A DNA stretch of 64,000 nt from an uncultured Hyphomicrobiales bacterium (GCA_903861645.1 CAIOVE010000019.1:1-64000), one strand, 5' to 3'. Shown: positions 27,862 through 37,166, numbered from the stretch's first letter. Numbers and translations are program-made. The notes: generated from the letters alone by a model not told the origin.

Positions 27862-28935
27862 TCAGTTATCCGACGCGGCCATCTGCTCGGCCTGATGCTC
27901 CGTGATCAGCGCGTCGATAATCTCGTCCAGCGCCTCGCCGGTGATGACCTTGTCGAGCTTGTAGAGCGTCAGATTGATCCGGTGATCGGTGACGCGTCCC
28001 TGCGGAAAATTATAGGTGCGGATGCGCTCGGAGCGATCGCCCGAGCCGACCTGCGACTTACGGTTGGCGGCGCGTTCGGCGTCGAGTTTCTGGCGCTGCG
28101 CGTCGTACAGACGCGCCTTCATCAGCATGAGCGCGCGCGCCTTGTTCTTGTGCTGCGAGCGCTCGTCCTGCACGAAAACGACCGTGTTCGTGGGCAGATG
28201 CGTGATGCGGATCGCCGACTCCGTCTTGTTGACGTGCTGGCCGCCCGCGCCTTGCGCGCGCATCGTGTCGATCTTCAGATCGGTTTCGTTGAGTTCAATG
28301 TCGACGTCCTCGGCCATCGGCATGACGGCCACGGTCGCCGCCGACGTATGCACGCGGCCCTGCGCCTCGGTCGCGGGCACGCGCTGCACCCGGTGCACGC
28401 CGGATTCAAACTTGAGCTTGGCGAACACGCCGCGCCCGTTCACCTCGGCGATGATTTCCTTGTAGCCGCCAGCCGTGCCCTCGCTGGTGGAGAGCACCTC
28501 GACCTTCCAGCCATGGGCCTCGGCGTAGCGCTGATACATGCGGAAAAGGTCGCCGGCGAACAACGCGGCCTCGTCGCCGCCCGTGCCGCCGCGAATTTCA
28601 AGAATGGCGCTGCCCTCGTCGGCGGAATCCTTGGGCAACAGCGCCAAGCGAATGCGCTGTTCCAGCGCGGCGATCCGCTCCTCGGCGGCGGTCTTTTCCT
28701 CTTCCGCCAACGCCCGCATCTCCGCGTCGATGGCGCGATCGGCCAGCATCGCCTCGACGCCGGCAAGTTCATCGGCGGCGGCGCGCCACTCCCTGATGGC
28801 TTCCACCACTGGCCCGATGTCCGAGAGTTCGCGCGACAGATCGGAAAATTCCTTGCCGGCGACGCCGGCTGACAGGCGCGCCTCGATCTCGTCGTGGCGG
28901 CGCAGGATCAGGTCGAGTTTTTCGTTGGGCAGCAT
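27862..28935 (-). CDS. prfA: Peptide chain release factor 1
   Basis: This 357-residue class I release factor reads UAA and UAG. The PAT anticodon-like tripeptide (187-189, in [10 protein letters not shown]) defines RF1 rather than RF2. The catalytic GGQ is at 231-233 ([13 protein letters not shown]), where the glutamine is normally methylated by PrmC. ptsP lies just upstream on the same strand. The usual downstream neighbour prmC is absent; a convergent DUF1223 gene ends 6 bases away. Confidence 0.97.
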   Translation of the reverse strand: MLPNEKLDLILRRHDEIEARLSAGVAGKEFSDLSRELSDIGPVVEAIREWRAAADELAGVEAMLADRAIDAEMRALAEEEKTAAEERIAALEQRIRLALLPKDSADEGSAILEIRGGTGGDEAALFAGDLFRMYQRYAEAHGWKVEVLSTSEGTAGGYKEIIAEVNGRGVFAKLKFESGVHRVQRVPATEAQGRVHTSAATVAVMPMAEDVDIELNETDLKIDTMRAQGAGGQHVNKTESAIRITHLPTNTVVFVQDERSQHKNKARALMLMKARLYDAQRQKLDAERAANRKSQVGSGDRSERIRTYNFPQGRVTDHRINLTLYKLDKVITGEALDEIIDALITEHQAEQMAASDN

Positions 28936-28985
28936 GGCGTTCGTGCATTCGAGACATCGGCGGGCGGATCAGGCGACGGGACGCC

Positions 28986-31253
28986 CTACAAGGGAACGCC
29001 CTTGGCCTCGGCGAACGCCCGCAATTCGGCGCGCAGGGAATGGCCGCCGTCATGGCGATCCAGCAGAGGCAGCAGCAAGTCGCGCGCCTCGGCAACGTTC
29101 AGCCCGAGCACCATCGCCTTGACTGGCCCGATGGCCGAGGGAGACATGGACAGACCGCGATAGCCCAGCGCGATCAGCGCCAGCGCCTCCAGCGGTCTGC
29201 CGCCGATCTCGCCGCAGACCGTCACCGGCTTGCCGGCGTTGTTCGCCTTGTCGGCGATGAGCTTCAATGCGCGCAGCGCCGGCGCCGAAAGCGGATCGAA
29301 GCGATCCTGCACGCGCTTGTTGTCGCGATCGGCGGCGAACAGATATTGCAGCAGATCATTGGAGCCGACCGACATGAAATCGACGCGTCCGAGCATGTCC
29401 TCGAGTTGCCAAAGCACGGAGGGCACCTCGACCATGATGCCGAGCTTCAATGACGTCGGAGTCGGGTGGCCGTGGCGCTCGAGATGACGGATCTCGCGCA
29501 ACGTCAGTTCGCGGGCGCGATCGAATTCCTCGGCTTCCGCAATCATCGGGAACATGATGCGCAATTCACGCCCGCCCGCCGCCATCAGCATGGCGCGCAG
29601 CTGGTAGCGCAGCAGGGCCGGACGATCGAGGCCGATGCGGATCGCGCGCCATCCGAGCGCCGGGTTTTCCTCCTCGAAGCTGCGCATGTACGGCAGGATC
29701 TTGTCGCCGCCGATGTCGAGCGTGCGAAATGTCACGGGAACGCCGGGCACGGCGTCAAGCACGGACTTGTAAAGCTCGATCTGTTCGCGCAGACGCGGGA
29801 ACTGCGAGGCGACCATGAACAGCAATTCGGTGCGGAACAAACCGATCGAAACGGCGCCGGTTTCGCGCACATGCGGCAGGTCGACCAGCAGGCCGGCGTT
29901 CATGTGCAGGTCGATCGCGACGCCGTCGCGGCTGACGGCGGGCGTGTCGCGCAGGCTGCGATATTGTTCCTGACGGCGGGCGCGCAGGCGCGCCTTCTCC
30001 GCGTAGGCCGCCTGCAGGTCGGCGGGCGGGCGCACGAGAACCTCGCCCGCGCCGCCATCGATGATGATGGCGTCGCCATCGTCGACAAGATTGGTGATGT
30101 TCGGCGTTTCGCCCACCACCGGCAGGCCGAGCGCGCGCGCGACGATCGCGACATGGCTCGACGCGCCGCCCTCCTCCAGCACGATGCCGCGCAACTTGCG
30201 CCGGTCGTAATCGAGCAGCGCGGCGGCGCCCATGGTGCGAGCGACGAGAATGGCGTTTTCCGGCAACTTGTCGTTGGCCGTGACGAAGGGTTGCCCCGTC
30301 AACTGATGCAGGAGGCGATTGGCGAGATCGTCGAGATCGTGCAGACGCTCGCGCATGTAGGGATCGGTGCTGCGTTGCAGACGCGCGCGCGTGTCGTTCT
30401 GGACGCGCTCGACGGCCGCCTCGGCGGTGAGGCCCGTCAGCACGGCCTCGCGCAGACGACGCATCCAGCCGGGATCGTTGGCGATAAGGCGCAGCGTTTC
30501 GAGCACGTCGCGATGATCGCCCGCGCCCGCGTGTTCGTGGCCATCAATCAGGCGATCCATGCTGATGCGCAGCGCGGCGATCGCCTCGCCCAGGCGCGCC
30601 TCTTCCTTCTTCAAGTCCTCGGCGACGAGTTGCGAAACGATGACGCGCGGCTCGTGCAGCACGGCGTGGCCGAGCCCGACGCCATCGGCGACGGGGCGAC
30701 CCGTCAGCGTCAGCGACTTGCGGATGGAGATGACCGTGCCAGCCGGGGCGATGGACTGCAATTCGCCCGAGGCGATCATCTCTGCCAGCAACATGGCAGT
30801 GGTCTGGAGGACTTCGATTTCCTCTTCCAGATAGGCGCGCTGCGCGCGATTCTGAACGACCAGAACGCCCAGCGTATTGCCGCCCCGGAGGATCGGCACG
30901 CCGAGGAACGAGTGGTAGATCTCCTCGCCCGTCTCCGGCTTGTAGGAGAAGGCCGGATGAGCCTGCGCCTCCGACAGCGCCAGTGGCTCGGCGCTCTCGG
31001 CGATGAGGCCGACGAGGCCCTCGCCCGCGCGCATGGTGGTCTGGTGGACCGCCTCGCGATTCAAACCCTCGGTGGCGAAGAGCTCGAGCCGCCCGTCCGA
31101 ACGCAGCACATAGACGGAGCAAACCTCCGCCACCATGTTGCTGGCGATATGGATGACGATGCGATCAAGGCGCGTCTGTGCGTTGACCGGCTCCGCCATG
31201 ACTTCGCGGAGTCGGCGCAGCAGTTGCCGGGGGCCGGCGGGCGCGCCACGCAT
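28986..31253 (-). CDS. ptsP: Nitrogen-PTS phosphoenolpyruvate phosphotransferase (enzyme I Ntr)
   Basis: A 755-residue EI-Ntr that takes phosphate from phosphoenolpyruvate and passes it to NPr, linking nitrogen status to metabolism and transport. The order is an N-terminal GAF domain (about residues 20-165, with LGVPILRGGNTLGVL), the enzyme I N-terminal domain, the phosphohistidine domain with GGASSHVAIVARA (H367), and the PEP-binding barrel with DIGGDKILPY and GSNDLLQYLFAADRDN. The glutamine-sensing GAF domain distinguishes it from carbohydrate EI. The start is MRGAPAGPRQLLRRL. prfA lies 50 bases downstream. Confidence 0.95.
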   Translation of the reverse strand: MRGAPAGPRQLLRRLREVMAEPVNAQTRLDRIVIHIASNMVAEVCSVYVLRSDGRLELFATEGLNREAVHQTTMRAGEGLVGLIAESAEPLALSEAQAHPAFSYKPETGEEIYHSFLGVPILRGGNTLGVLVVQNRAQRAYLEEEIEVLQTTAMLLAEMIASGELQSIAPAGTVISIRKSLTLTGRPVADGVGLGHAVLHEPRVIVSQLVAEDLKKEEARLGEAIAALRISMDRLIDGHEHAGAGDHRDVLETLRLIANDPGWMRRLREAVLTGLTAEAAVERVQNDTRARLQRSTDPYMRERLHDLDDLANRLLHQLTGQPFVTANDKLPENAILVARTMGAAALLDYDRRKLRGIVLEEGGASSHVAIVARALGLPVVGETPNITNLVDDGDAIIIDGGAGEVLVRPPADLQAAYAEKARLRARRQEQYRSLRDTPAVSRDGVAIDLHMNAGLLVDLPHVRETGAVSIGLFRTELLFMVASQFPRLREQIELYKSVLDAVPGVPVTFRTLDIGGDKILPYMRSFEEENPALGWRAIRIGLDRPALLRYQLRAMLMAAGGRELRIMFPMIAEAEEFDRARELTLREIRHLERHGHPTPTSLKLGIMVEVPSVLWQLEDMLGRVDFMSVGSNDLLQYLFAADRDNKRVQDRFDPLSAPALRALKLIADKANNAGKPVTVCGEIGGRPLEALALIALGYRGLSMSPSAIGPVKAMVLGLNVAEARDLLLPLLDRHDGGHSLRAELRAFAEAKGVPL

Positions 31254-31380
31254 GGACCTGTCCCTGTCATTCCCACCCCGACCGCCGGGGATGGGCGCCT
31301 CATCGAGCGGGACGCCGCATCAGACGATCCGTTCGCTTCGCCAGCCTATAGCGAATGCCGGGTGTCCGCGCCAAGCAAAA

Positions 31381-31398
31381 GGCGCCAATTCCGGCGCC
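31381..31398 (-). other. GC hairpin upstream of ptsP
   Basis: GGCGCC-AATTCC-GGCGCC forms a 6-pair stem. On the minus strand it is followed by TTTT, giving a weak terminator or attenuator shape about 125 bases before ptsP. It lies in the 248-base divergent region between ptsP and the cyclopropane synthase gene, which otherwise shows no recognisable element. Confidence 0.25.
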
Positions 31399-31501
31399 CT
31401 TCGCCAATTTTCCCTCGCCCCGCGCCGAACTCGCGCGACCCCGCCTCGACTTCCGCGAGGTTTCCGCCAATATAGACATCAACAACCAGCTTGGAGAAGC
31501 A

Positions 31502-32815
31502 ATGACTGGCGCCGCGCAACGCCTTGAAAGCATTCACCGAGTTCTGATGGACGTTCACGAGCGACTGCGTCTCGACTTCGGGTTTCAGCTCTGGGACGGC
31601 TCCACCGTGCCGTCAGGATACCCGGCGAGCGCGCTGGCGGTGCGAATCGCCGACGAAAACGTGATCGCCGCGATGCTTCGGCGCCCACGGGCTGACACGC
31701 TCGCCAACCTCTGGGCGGCCGCGCGGGTCGATATCGTCAATGGCACGATTTTCGATCTCGTGGCCCGTCGCCCCAAGGTCCGAACCCGCCTGCTCTGGAA
31801 GGAACTGGGCAAGGGCGCGATCCTCGACCTGCTGCGGCGGTTTGTGTTTCTGCCGCGCGGCGGCCCCTGGCCGCTGGAAACCATCGGCGAGGATAAGCCA
31901 AGCGACGGCACCACCAAGGAAAACAAGGCGAATATCGCCTATCACTACGACGTTTCGAACGCGTTTTACGCGCTCTGGCTCGACCCGGACATGGTCTACA
32001 CCTGTTCGTACTTCACCGACTGGGGCAATTCCCTGCACCAATCCCAGCTCGACAAGCTGGAGATGGTTTGTCGCCGCCTCCGCCTCAAGCCAGGCGACAC
32101 CCTGCTCGACATGGGCTGCGGCTGGGGCGCGCTGGCCTGCTACGCCGCGCAGCATTACGGCGTGAAAGCCCGCGGCGTCACCCTGTCGGAGCAACAGGTC
32201 GCCTTCGCCAATGAAAAAATCCGTCGGCTCGGCTTGCAGGACCGCGTGGTCGTTGAGCTCGGCGACGTGCTTCAGGTTCAGGGAACCTATGACAAGATCG
32301 CCGCGATCGGCATGCAGGAGCATCTGGGCCCGGCCAATTACGCCGCCGCGTGGCGTTGCCTGAAACCGGGCGGGCTGTTTCTGCATCACGCTATCACCCG
32401 CCCCGGCAAGAGCGCGGCGGCGCGCGGCAAGCGACGACGGCCCGAATTCGCGGCGCTGACGCGGTACATTTTTCCCGGCGGGGAACTCGATTACATCGGC
32501 AACACGATCACCGGCCTCGAGCGGCAGGGATTTGAAATCCACGACGTGGAAGGGTGGCGCGAACACTACCAACGCACCTGCCGCCACTGGCACGACAACC
32601 TGATCGCCAATTGGGACGCCGCGGTCGCCGAGGTTGGCGCGCCCAAGGCGCGCATATGGCTGATCTATCTCGCGGCCTGCTCGATCACCTTCGAGCGCAA
32701 CAACTGTGGCCTGTATCAGACCCTTTCGTCCAAGCGCGTGCGCGGCCCGACGGGACTGCCGTCGACCCGCGCCGATCTTTATCGCGGCGACTGGGCGTAC
32801 CGCGAAAACGGCTGA
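31502..32815 (+). CDS. Cyclopropane-fatty-acyl-phospholipid synthase family methyltransferase
   Basis: A 437-residue SAM-dependent enzyme of the CfaA family, which adds a methylene bridge to unsaturated acyl chains of membrane phospholipids. NIAYHYDVSNAFYALWLDP precedes the SAM site LLDMGCGWGALACYAA; EHLGPANYAAAW and the C-terminal SITFERNNCGLYQTL are further landmarks. The ATG at 31502 follows TTGGAGAAGCA. An N-terminal lipid-binding domain occupies about the first 110 residues. It ends 3 bases from the convergent DUF2853 gene. Confidence 0.9.
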   Translation: MTGAAQRLESIHRVLMDVHERLRLDFGFQLWDGSTVPSGYPASALAVRIADENVIAAMLRRPRADTLANLWAAARVDIVNGTIFDLVARRPKVRTRLLWKELGKGAILDLLRRFVFLPRGGPWPLETIGEDKPSDGTTKENKANIAYHYDVSNAFYALWLDPDMVYTCSYFTDWGNSLHQSQLDKLEMVCRRLRLKPGDTLLDMGCGWGALACYAAQHYGVKARGVTLSEQQVAFANEKIRRLGLQDRVVVELGDVLQVQGTYDKIAAIGMQEHLGPANYAAAWRCLKPGGLFLHHAITRPGKSAAARGKRRRPEFAALTRYIFPGGELDYIGNTITGLERQGFEIHDVEGWREHYQRTCRHWHDNLIANWDAAVAEVGAPKARIWLIYLAACSITFERNNCGLYQTLSSKRVRGPTGLPSTRADLYRGDWAYRENG

Positions 32816-32818
32816 CGC

Positions 32819-33136
32819 TCAGCCCAGCTTGGCGAGCGTTCCGGTTTCCGCGGCAAGCAGGTAGTAGAATGTCACGCGCGGCTTGTCGTGATCGGCCTTC
32901 ATCTTGAGGCAGACCTTCTTCAGCGCCGCGTCGATGGCGGCGTCGTCGGACAGGCCGAGTTTCTTTTTGGCGAAGCCATTGCGCACCGTGGCGAGCTCGG
33001 ACGCGTCCGAACAGGCGACGAGCGAGGAATCGCGGTTGCGCAGCGCGATGCCGCAATATTTGACGATGCTGGAAATATGTTTGTCGTCGGCGTCCGGCGC
33101 GTATTTCTTCACATGGGCGGCATGATCCGTGGTCAT
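32819..33136 (-). CDS. DUF2853 family protein
   Basis: A 105-residue helical protein of family DUF2853, found mainly in alphaproteobacteria and of unknown function. The landmarks are HVKKYAPDADDKHISSIVKYCGIAL, FAKKKLGL and KMKADHDKPRVTFYYLLA. The ATG at 33136 has GGGAGA six bases upstream, which decides the start; upstream codons show no family similarity. No signal peptide is present, so it is cytoplasmic. Confidence 0.87.
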   Translation of the reverse strand: MTTDHAAHVKKYAPDADDKHISSIVKYCGIALRNRDSSLVACSDASELATVRNGFAKKKLGLSDDAAIDAALKKVCLKMKADHDKPRVTFYYLLAAETGTLAKLG

Positions 33137-33215
33137 GGCTGTCTCCCGTTGGATCAAAATCGATCCGTCGGGATTATCAACCCGTCGCAAGCGACCCGGC
33201 AAGCCCCGCCCAAGC

Positions 33216-33761
33216 CTAGCGCACAGCCAAAACGGGCGTACCGACGCTGACACGCTCGAAAAGGTCGATGACATCCTCGTTGTACATGCGGATGCAGCCA
33301 TAGGACGCCGCGCTGCCGATGGATTTGCGCATGGACGCCGTCGTGCCGTGGATGGCGATCTCCTCGCGGTCGAGGGTCATGGCCCGCGCGCCCATGGGGT
33401 TATTGGGCGCGCCGCCGGGGATCAGATCGGGAATTCTGGGATTGTCATGCTTGACCACGGCCGGGGGCGACCAGGCGGGCTGCACGTATTTGCCATTGAC
33501 CCGCGACCAGCCAAGCCAGGCCTTGCCCGACTTGCCGATAGCCACGGGATAGACGATCGCCGTGCCGTCGGACTGGGTGAGAAACAACCGGCGCTTGCTC
33601 TGACTGATGACGATGGCGCCGGCGGGAACGCCCAGCGCGGTCCAGTTGGCGTCGGACTTGGCGTTTTCCGGCCGCGCGAAGGCGGCGCCCGGCAGCGCCA
33701 GCAATCCAGCGGCCGAAATCAGGGCGCGACGCGAGGGCGCGACGAAAGCGATCATGGTCAT
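33216..33761 (-). CDS. L,D-transpeptidase (YkuD domain)
   Basis: A 181-residue exported enzyme that makes 3-3 cross-links in peptidoglycan or attaches proteins to it. The hydrophobic segment RRALISAAGLLALPGAAFA is a signal peptide. The YkuD catalytic block is HGTTASMRKSIGSAASYGCIRM, with H138, C156 and R158. Only the catalytic domain is present. It sits downstream of the sox genes on the same strand, 119 bases away, but the functions are unrelated. Confidence 0.92.
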   Translation of the reverse strand: MTMIAFVAPSRRALISAAGLLALPGAAFARPENAKSDANWTALGVPAGAIVISQSKRRLFLTQSDGTAIVYPVAIGKSGKAWLGWSRVNGKYVQPAWSPPAVVKHDNPRIPDLIPGGAPNNPMGARAMTLDREEIAIHGTTASMRKSIGSAASYGCIRMYNEDVIDLFERVSVGTPVLAVR

Positions 33762-33875
33762 TTTCCGTTACATGCGAATGAGCGGGAATCGGCCCGCGCA
33801 AGTGTTCGGAGCCGACTTTCCCTCATTCTAGCAAAATCCATGTCGCCTGTGCGCCACACCCAGCGAAAAGGTGAA

Positions 33876-33889
33876 CGGCCTCAGGGCCG
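33876..33889 (-). terminator. Small hairpin spanning the soxA stop codon
   Basis: CGGCC (33876-33880) and GGCCG (33885-33889) pair around TCAG, which contains the soxA stop. On the minus strand a T-rich TTCACCTTTT follows. The stem is only 5 pairs, so it is a weak candidate for the end of the sox transcript. Confidence 0.25.
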
Positions 33890-34654
33890 GACCGCCGGAC
33901 TTTCCATCCTCAGCCCCTCGGCGCGCGCCATCAGATACATTTCGAGCGCGACATACTCCGGCGCGTCGACTGGCCAGAGCTCGGCGCGCATCCCCGATAG
34001 GCAGTTGCGCAAGCGTCGCCGCATCGAGCCAACGGATTGCCATTCGAGCCGATAGAGCGGGTAGCCATTCGGCTGTCCCTGCGGAATCGAGGCGCCGCCA
34101 AGGCTCCTGCCCCAGTTGTCGTCGTGGCACTGGGCGCAGGACAGATCGAGTTGCCCGCGTCTTTGCGTGAACAGTCGCTGGCCCTCGGCGACTGTTTTGG
34201 CGGCGCCCGCCGCCTTGTCAGGCAAGATCGGCATGCCGCGCGACTGGCGCGCCACGAACGCCGTCATCGCCAGCAGTTCATGGCTTTCATAGGCGAATGG
34301 CGTCGCCTTCTGGCGCTCGACGCGGCAGATATTGATTTGTTGCTCGATGTCGACCGGCTTGCCGCGCGCGGCGTCAAAGCGCGGGTACCGCGCCGCGACG
34401 CCCTTCATGGAACTCGCGTCGCCATGACAATCGGCGCAGGATTTGTTGGCCTCGCCCTCTGGCTTTCGCCACGACGCCTCGCCATCGAGAACCCAGAGCG
34501 TCGCGGGATTTTCGGACTCATTATCCTGCATCGCGCGCGTTTGCGGGCTCATGGCGTCGTAGCCGGAACGCCTTTGCGCGCGCGGAATTTCATCGGCGAG
34601 CGCGGGAGCGAGCAAGGCCGCGAGAACCGCCGCGATGAATACGCGGCCCGTCAT
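33881..34654 (-). CDS. soxA: Sulfur-oxidation dihaem cytochrome c SoxA
   Basis: A 257-residue periplasmic cytochrome that, with SoxX, joins thiosulfate to the carrier cysteine of SoxY. A signal peptide ends at PALA-DE. Two haem sites are present, CADCH (73-77) and CAQCH (173-177), and C218 in RNCLSGMRAELWP is the expected cysteine (persulfide) ligand of the active haem. The start overlaps the soxZ stop (ATGA, 34651-34654). It is the last visible sox gene; soxB does not follow. Confidence 0.93.
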   Translation of the reverse strand: MTGRVFIAAVLAALLAPALADEIPRAQRRSGYDAMSPQTRAMQDNESENPATLWVLDGEASWRKPEGEANKSCADCHGDASSMKGVAARYPRFDAARGKPVDIEQQINICRVERQKATPFAYESHELLAMTAFVARQSRGMPILPDKAAGAAKTVAEGQRLFTQRRGQLDLSCAQCHDDNWGRSLGGASIPQGQPNGYPLYRLEWQSVGSMRRRLRNCLSGMRAELWPVDAPEYVALEMYLMARAEGLRMESPAVRP

Positions 34655-34971
34655 TCCACGATGATCTCGGCGGTTTCCGTCGCCTCGAAATCCTTGTCGC
34701 CGCTCCAGCGGAACACGAGCTTGCCGCTCTCCGTCGCGATGGTATGAAACGACATGAAGGGATTGGCGGCGACCGCCTGCGAGAAATCGGCGCGGAAGAT
34801 TTCGACGCCATTATAGTCGCAGGTAAACACATGAATGATATCGCGCGGGATGATGGTTCCGTTCATGCCAACGCGGTAGCCCGATTCCATCGGATGCGAG
34901 ATCAGCGCCTTGATCTCGATGATATCGCCCTTTTTCGCGTGGGCTGGAACGTTGATGAGGGCGCGGGCCAT
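34651..34971 (-). CDS. soxZ: Sulfur carrier complex subunit SoxZ
   Basis: A 106-residue protein with an immunoglobulin-like fold that forms the SoxYZ carrier. ALINVPAHAKKGDIIEIKALISHPMESGYR is the family opening, given here as part of a continuous conserved N-terminal half. It has no signal peptide and is normally exported bound to SoxY. It overlaps soxY by one base (TAATG) and soxA by four, which indicates tight co-translation. Confidence 0.93.
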   Translation of the reverse strand: MARALINVPAHAKKGDIIEIKALISHPMESGYRVGMNGTIIPRDIIHVFTCDYNGVEIFRADFSQAVAANPFMSFHTIATESGKLVFRWSGDKDFEATETAEIIVE

Positions 34972-35459
34972 TATTCATTCATCTCCACGCAGGCGGCGAT
35001 GGTAACGATAACATCGGCTCCCGCCATCCAGAAGGAACCGTCGCTCATGCGCGCGATGGCGATGATGCGTTGGCTGTCGGACAATTTGGCGCGCGTCGCG
35101 AAGGCGGCCTTGCCGGCGCGCGGACCAAAATGCGCGGCGATCACGTAGGGTTGTGGATTTTTTTCGTTGAAGATGTGAATCGCCGTGACGTGATCGGCTT
35201 CCGTCATGGGACTTTCAACGGCAACGGTCAGCGGCACGGTGTTGCCGTTCTCCACCAGTGGCGGAATGTCGAGCGTGACGCGGCCCTCGTTGACCGGCGA
35301 CGATCCGACCAGCTTGCCAATGGCTTCGCGCATCATGTCCGGGGTCGCGCCGGCGCTTTCGCCAAGGATCGAACAGAAGCCGGCGCCCAGCGCGAGGCGC
35401 GTGGCCTTCACGATAAGGGCGCGGCGCGTGTCGCCCCGCTCGTTCGACGTCGTGTTCAT
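34971..35459 (-). CDS. soxY: Sulfur carrier protein SoxY, with atypical C-terminus
   Basis: A 162-residue carrier to whose C-terminal cysteine sulfur intermediates are bound. The N-terminus has a Tat-like TRRALIVKATRLALGAG signal. The core (PVNEGRVTLDIPPLVENGN, ATRAKLSDSQRIIAIARMSDG) is clearly SoxY. The expected swinging arm GGCGG at the extreme end is replaced: the protein ends TIAACVEMNE, with the single cysteine at C157 followed by five residues including two glutamates. The start at 35459 overlaps the soxX stop (ATGA). Confidence 0.9.
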   Translation of the reverse strand: MNTTSNERGDTRRALIVKATRLALGAGFCSILGESAGATPDMMREAIGKLVGSSPVNEGRVTLDIPPLVENGNTVPLTVAVESPMTEADHVTAIHIFNEKNPQPYVIAAHFGPRAGKAAFATRAKLSDSQRIIAIARMSDGSFWMAGADVIVTIAACVEMNE

Positions 35460-35944
35460 CTGGCTTTCGTGTCCTTCAGCGTGGCGAGGAACGCCACGAC
35501 ATCCTCGATTTGCGCCGCGTTCAGGATCGGTTTGCCGATATAGGCCCTGGCGACGTTCGACAATCCGTCGACGCGATAATAGGCCGGCATGATCGTATCC
35601 GGGTTGAGGCGCCGCGCATCGACCATGCGCAGACGCAATTGAGCCTCGCTCCATCGAGCGCCCGCGCCGGCGAGGTCGGGCGCGAGATTGCCCTGAAACC
35701 GCGACTCGGGAAATGGCCCGGCGTGGCAGAGCAGGCAAAGCCCCGTCTGCCGGTCGACGACAATGGCGCGACCGCGGGTAGCGTCGCCGGACGCGCCCGT
35801 CAATGAGGCGGGTATTCCGTCATTTTCCACGACGAACACATTGAGTTCGTCGGCGTGGGCGGCGCACGCCACGCCCGCGACCAGCGCCACGATGAGCGCG
35901 GCCCTAGCCAAACACTTCCGCCGTGATGGTGTTGTACCAGCCAT
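35456..35944 (-). CDS. soxX: Sulfur-oxidation cytochrome c SoxX
   Basis: The monohaem partner of SoxA. Haem site CLLCH (70-74) lies in DRQTGLCLLCHAGPFPE, and NPDTIMPAYYRVDGL supplies the axial methionine. A signal peptide ends at AAHADE. The ATG at 35944 overlaps the upstream soxF end by 41 bases. A TTG at 35911 (MLARAALIVALVAG) would overlap by only 8 bases and leave a clean signal peptide, so it may be the true start. Confidence 0.92.
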   Translation of the reverse strand: MAGTTPSRRKCLARAALIVALVAGVACAAHADELNVFVVENDGIPASLTGASGDATRGRAIVVDRQTGLCLLCHAGPFPESRFQGNLAPDLAGAGARWSEAQLRLRMVDARRLNPDTIMPAYYRVDGLSNVARAYIGKPILNAAQIEDVVAFLATLKDTKAR

Positions 35945-37166
35945 TGGCCAGCCTTGCCTCGAGGGCGCGCGTCGCCTCGGGCGCGTCCACCGGACTTGCG
36001 CCGCCCGAACCCGCGACCTCGTTCAACAGGCCTTTCGCCGGACGGTAAACGCCCGCGACGGAAAACCCGTATTCCGGCGCGGCGACCGAATAACACGTGT
36101 TGAGAAGCAACGGCTCGGCGGGCGCCCGCCCATTGAGCAGCGCCACGATGGCGGCGGCGCAAGCCTTTGCCTGCGCGTTCGCGGCGAAGGCGGATTTCGG
36201 CATGGCGCCCGCGATCGCCGCGTCGCCAATGACGTGAATGTTCTTGCGCAACGTCGACTCGAACGTCACGGGGTCCATCGGGCACCAGCCGCTGCGATCC
36301 GCGACCCCCGCCGCGGCGGCGATGGCGCCGGCCCTTTGCGGCGGAATCACGTTGGCGACGTTCGCCTTGTGCTTGCCGAATTCGGTTTCGAGCACGAGAC
36401 CCGCGGGGTCGACGGAAACGACCTTGCCGCCGGACGAAAGCGATACCCATTCGAGATTGGGATAAAGCTCCTTCCAAGCGTTCTGGAAAAGCTTCTGCTT
36501 GGAAAACGCGTCCTTGGCGTCGAGCAACAGCAGCTTTGATTTCGGCTTGCGCGTCTTGAGATACCAGGCGATCAGGCTTGCCCGCTCGTAGGGGCCCGGC
36601 GGACAGCGATAGGGATTGGCTGGCGCGCTGATGACGACGACGCCGCCGTCCTCCATCGCTTCAAGTTGCGCGCGCAACAGCAACGTCTGCGCGCCGGCCT
36701 TCCACGCATGTGGCATTATCTCGGCGGCCTCTGGCGTATAGCCGGGCAAGGCGCCCCAGGCGATATCGACGCCCGGCGCGATAACCAGACGGTCATAGGC
36801 GAGCCGCGCTCCGCCAGCGAGCGTCACAACGCACGCCTCGGCGTCGACGGCGCTCGCCGTGTCGACGATTACCTCGACGCCCGCCTTGCGCACGCCGTCA
36901 TAACCAAATTGTTGCGCCTCAATCCCGCGCAGCCCCACGATGACCTCGTTGCTGAAGGGGCAAGCGGTGAACGTGGCGTTTGGCTCGACCAGCGTGACGG
37001 CGACACGCGCATCCATGGCCTTGATGGCGCGGGCGACGGTCGCGCCGGCGAAACCGCCGCCGATCACCACGACCCGCCCAGCGGCGCCTTGCGCGAGCGA
37101 TGGCGTGGCCAACGCGAGCGCGCCCGCGCCGGCCATGAATCCACGACGATGGGTCGAATGGGTCAT
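35904..37166 (-). CDS. soxF: Flavocytochrome c sulfide dehydrogenase flavoprotein subunit (SoxF/FccB)
   Basis: A 420-residue periplasmic flavoprotein. A Tat signal starts MTHSTHRRGFMAG; VVIGGGFAGATVA binds FAD; C69 in FTACPFSNEVIVG is the position of the covalent FAD link in FccB. Cysteines in YRCPPGPYERA and NTCYSVA match the redox-active disulfide. It oxidises sulfide or a sulfur intermediate and passes electrons to the small cytochrome encoded 10 bases upstream. I start at 37166, after CGGAAGCGCC. Confidence 0.9.
   Translation of the reverse strand: MTHSTHRRGFMAGAGALALATPSLAQGAAGRVVVIGGGFAGATVARAIKAMDARVAVTLVEPNATFTACPFSNEVIVGLRGIEAQQFGYDGVRKAGVEVIVDTASAVDAEACVVTLAGGARLAYDRLVIAPGVDIAWGALPGYTPEAAEIMPHAWKAGAQTLLLRAQLEAMEDGGVVVISAPANPYRCPPGPYERASLIAWYLKTRKPKSKLLLLDAKDAFSKQKLFQNAWKELYPNLEWVSLSSGGKVVSVDPAGLVLETEFGKHKANVANVIPPQRAGAIAAAAGVADRSGWCPMDPVTFESTLRKNIHVIGDAAIAGAMPKSAFAANAQAKACAAAIVALLNGRAPAEPLLLNTCYSVAAPEYGFSVAGVYRPAKGLLNEVAGSGGASPVDAPEATRALEARLANGWYNTITAEVFG

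Noticed and set aside
29466-31475. A 669-codon plus-strand frame opposite ptsP
   Set aside because: It is antisense to a well-supported enzyme I Ntr gene and has no family features.
33150-33170. A GGATC...GATCC inverted repeat before the DUF2853 gene as an operator
   Set aside because: The arms are only five bases and could arise by chance; there is no supporting context.
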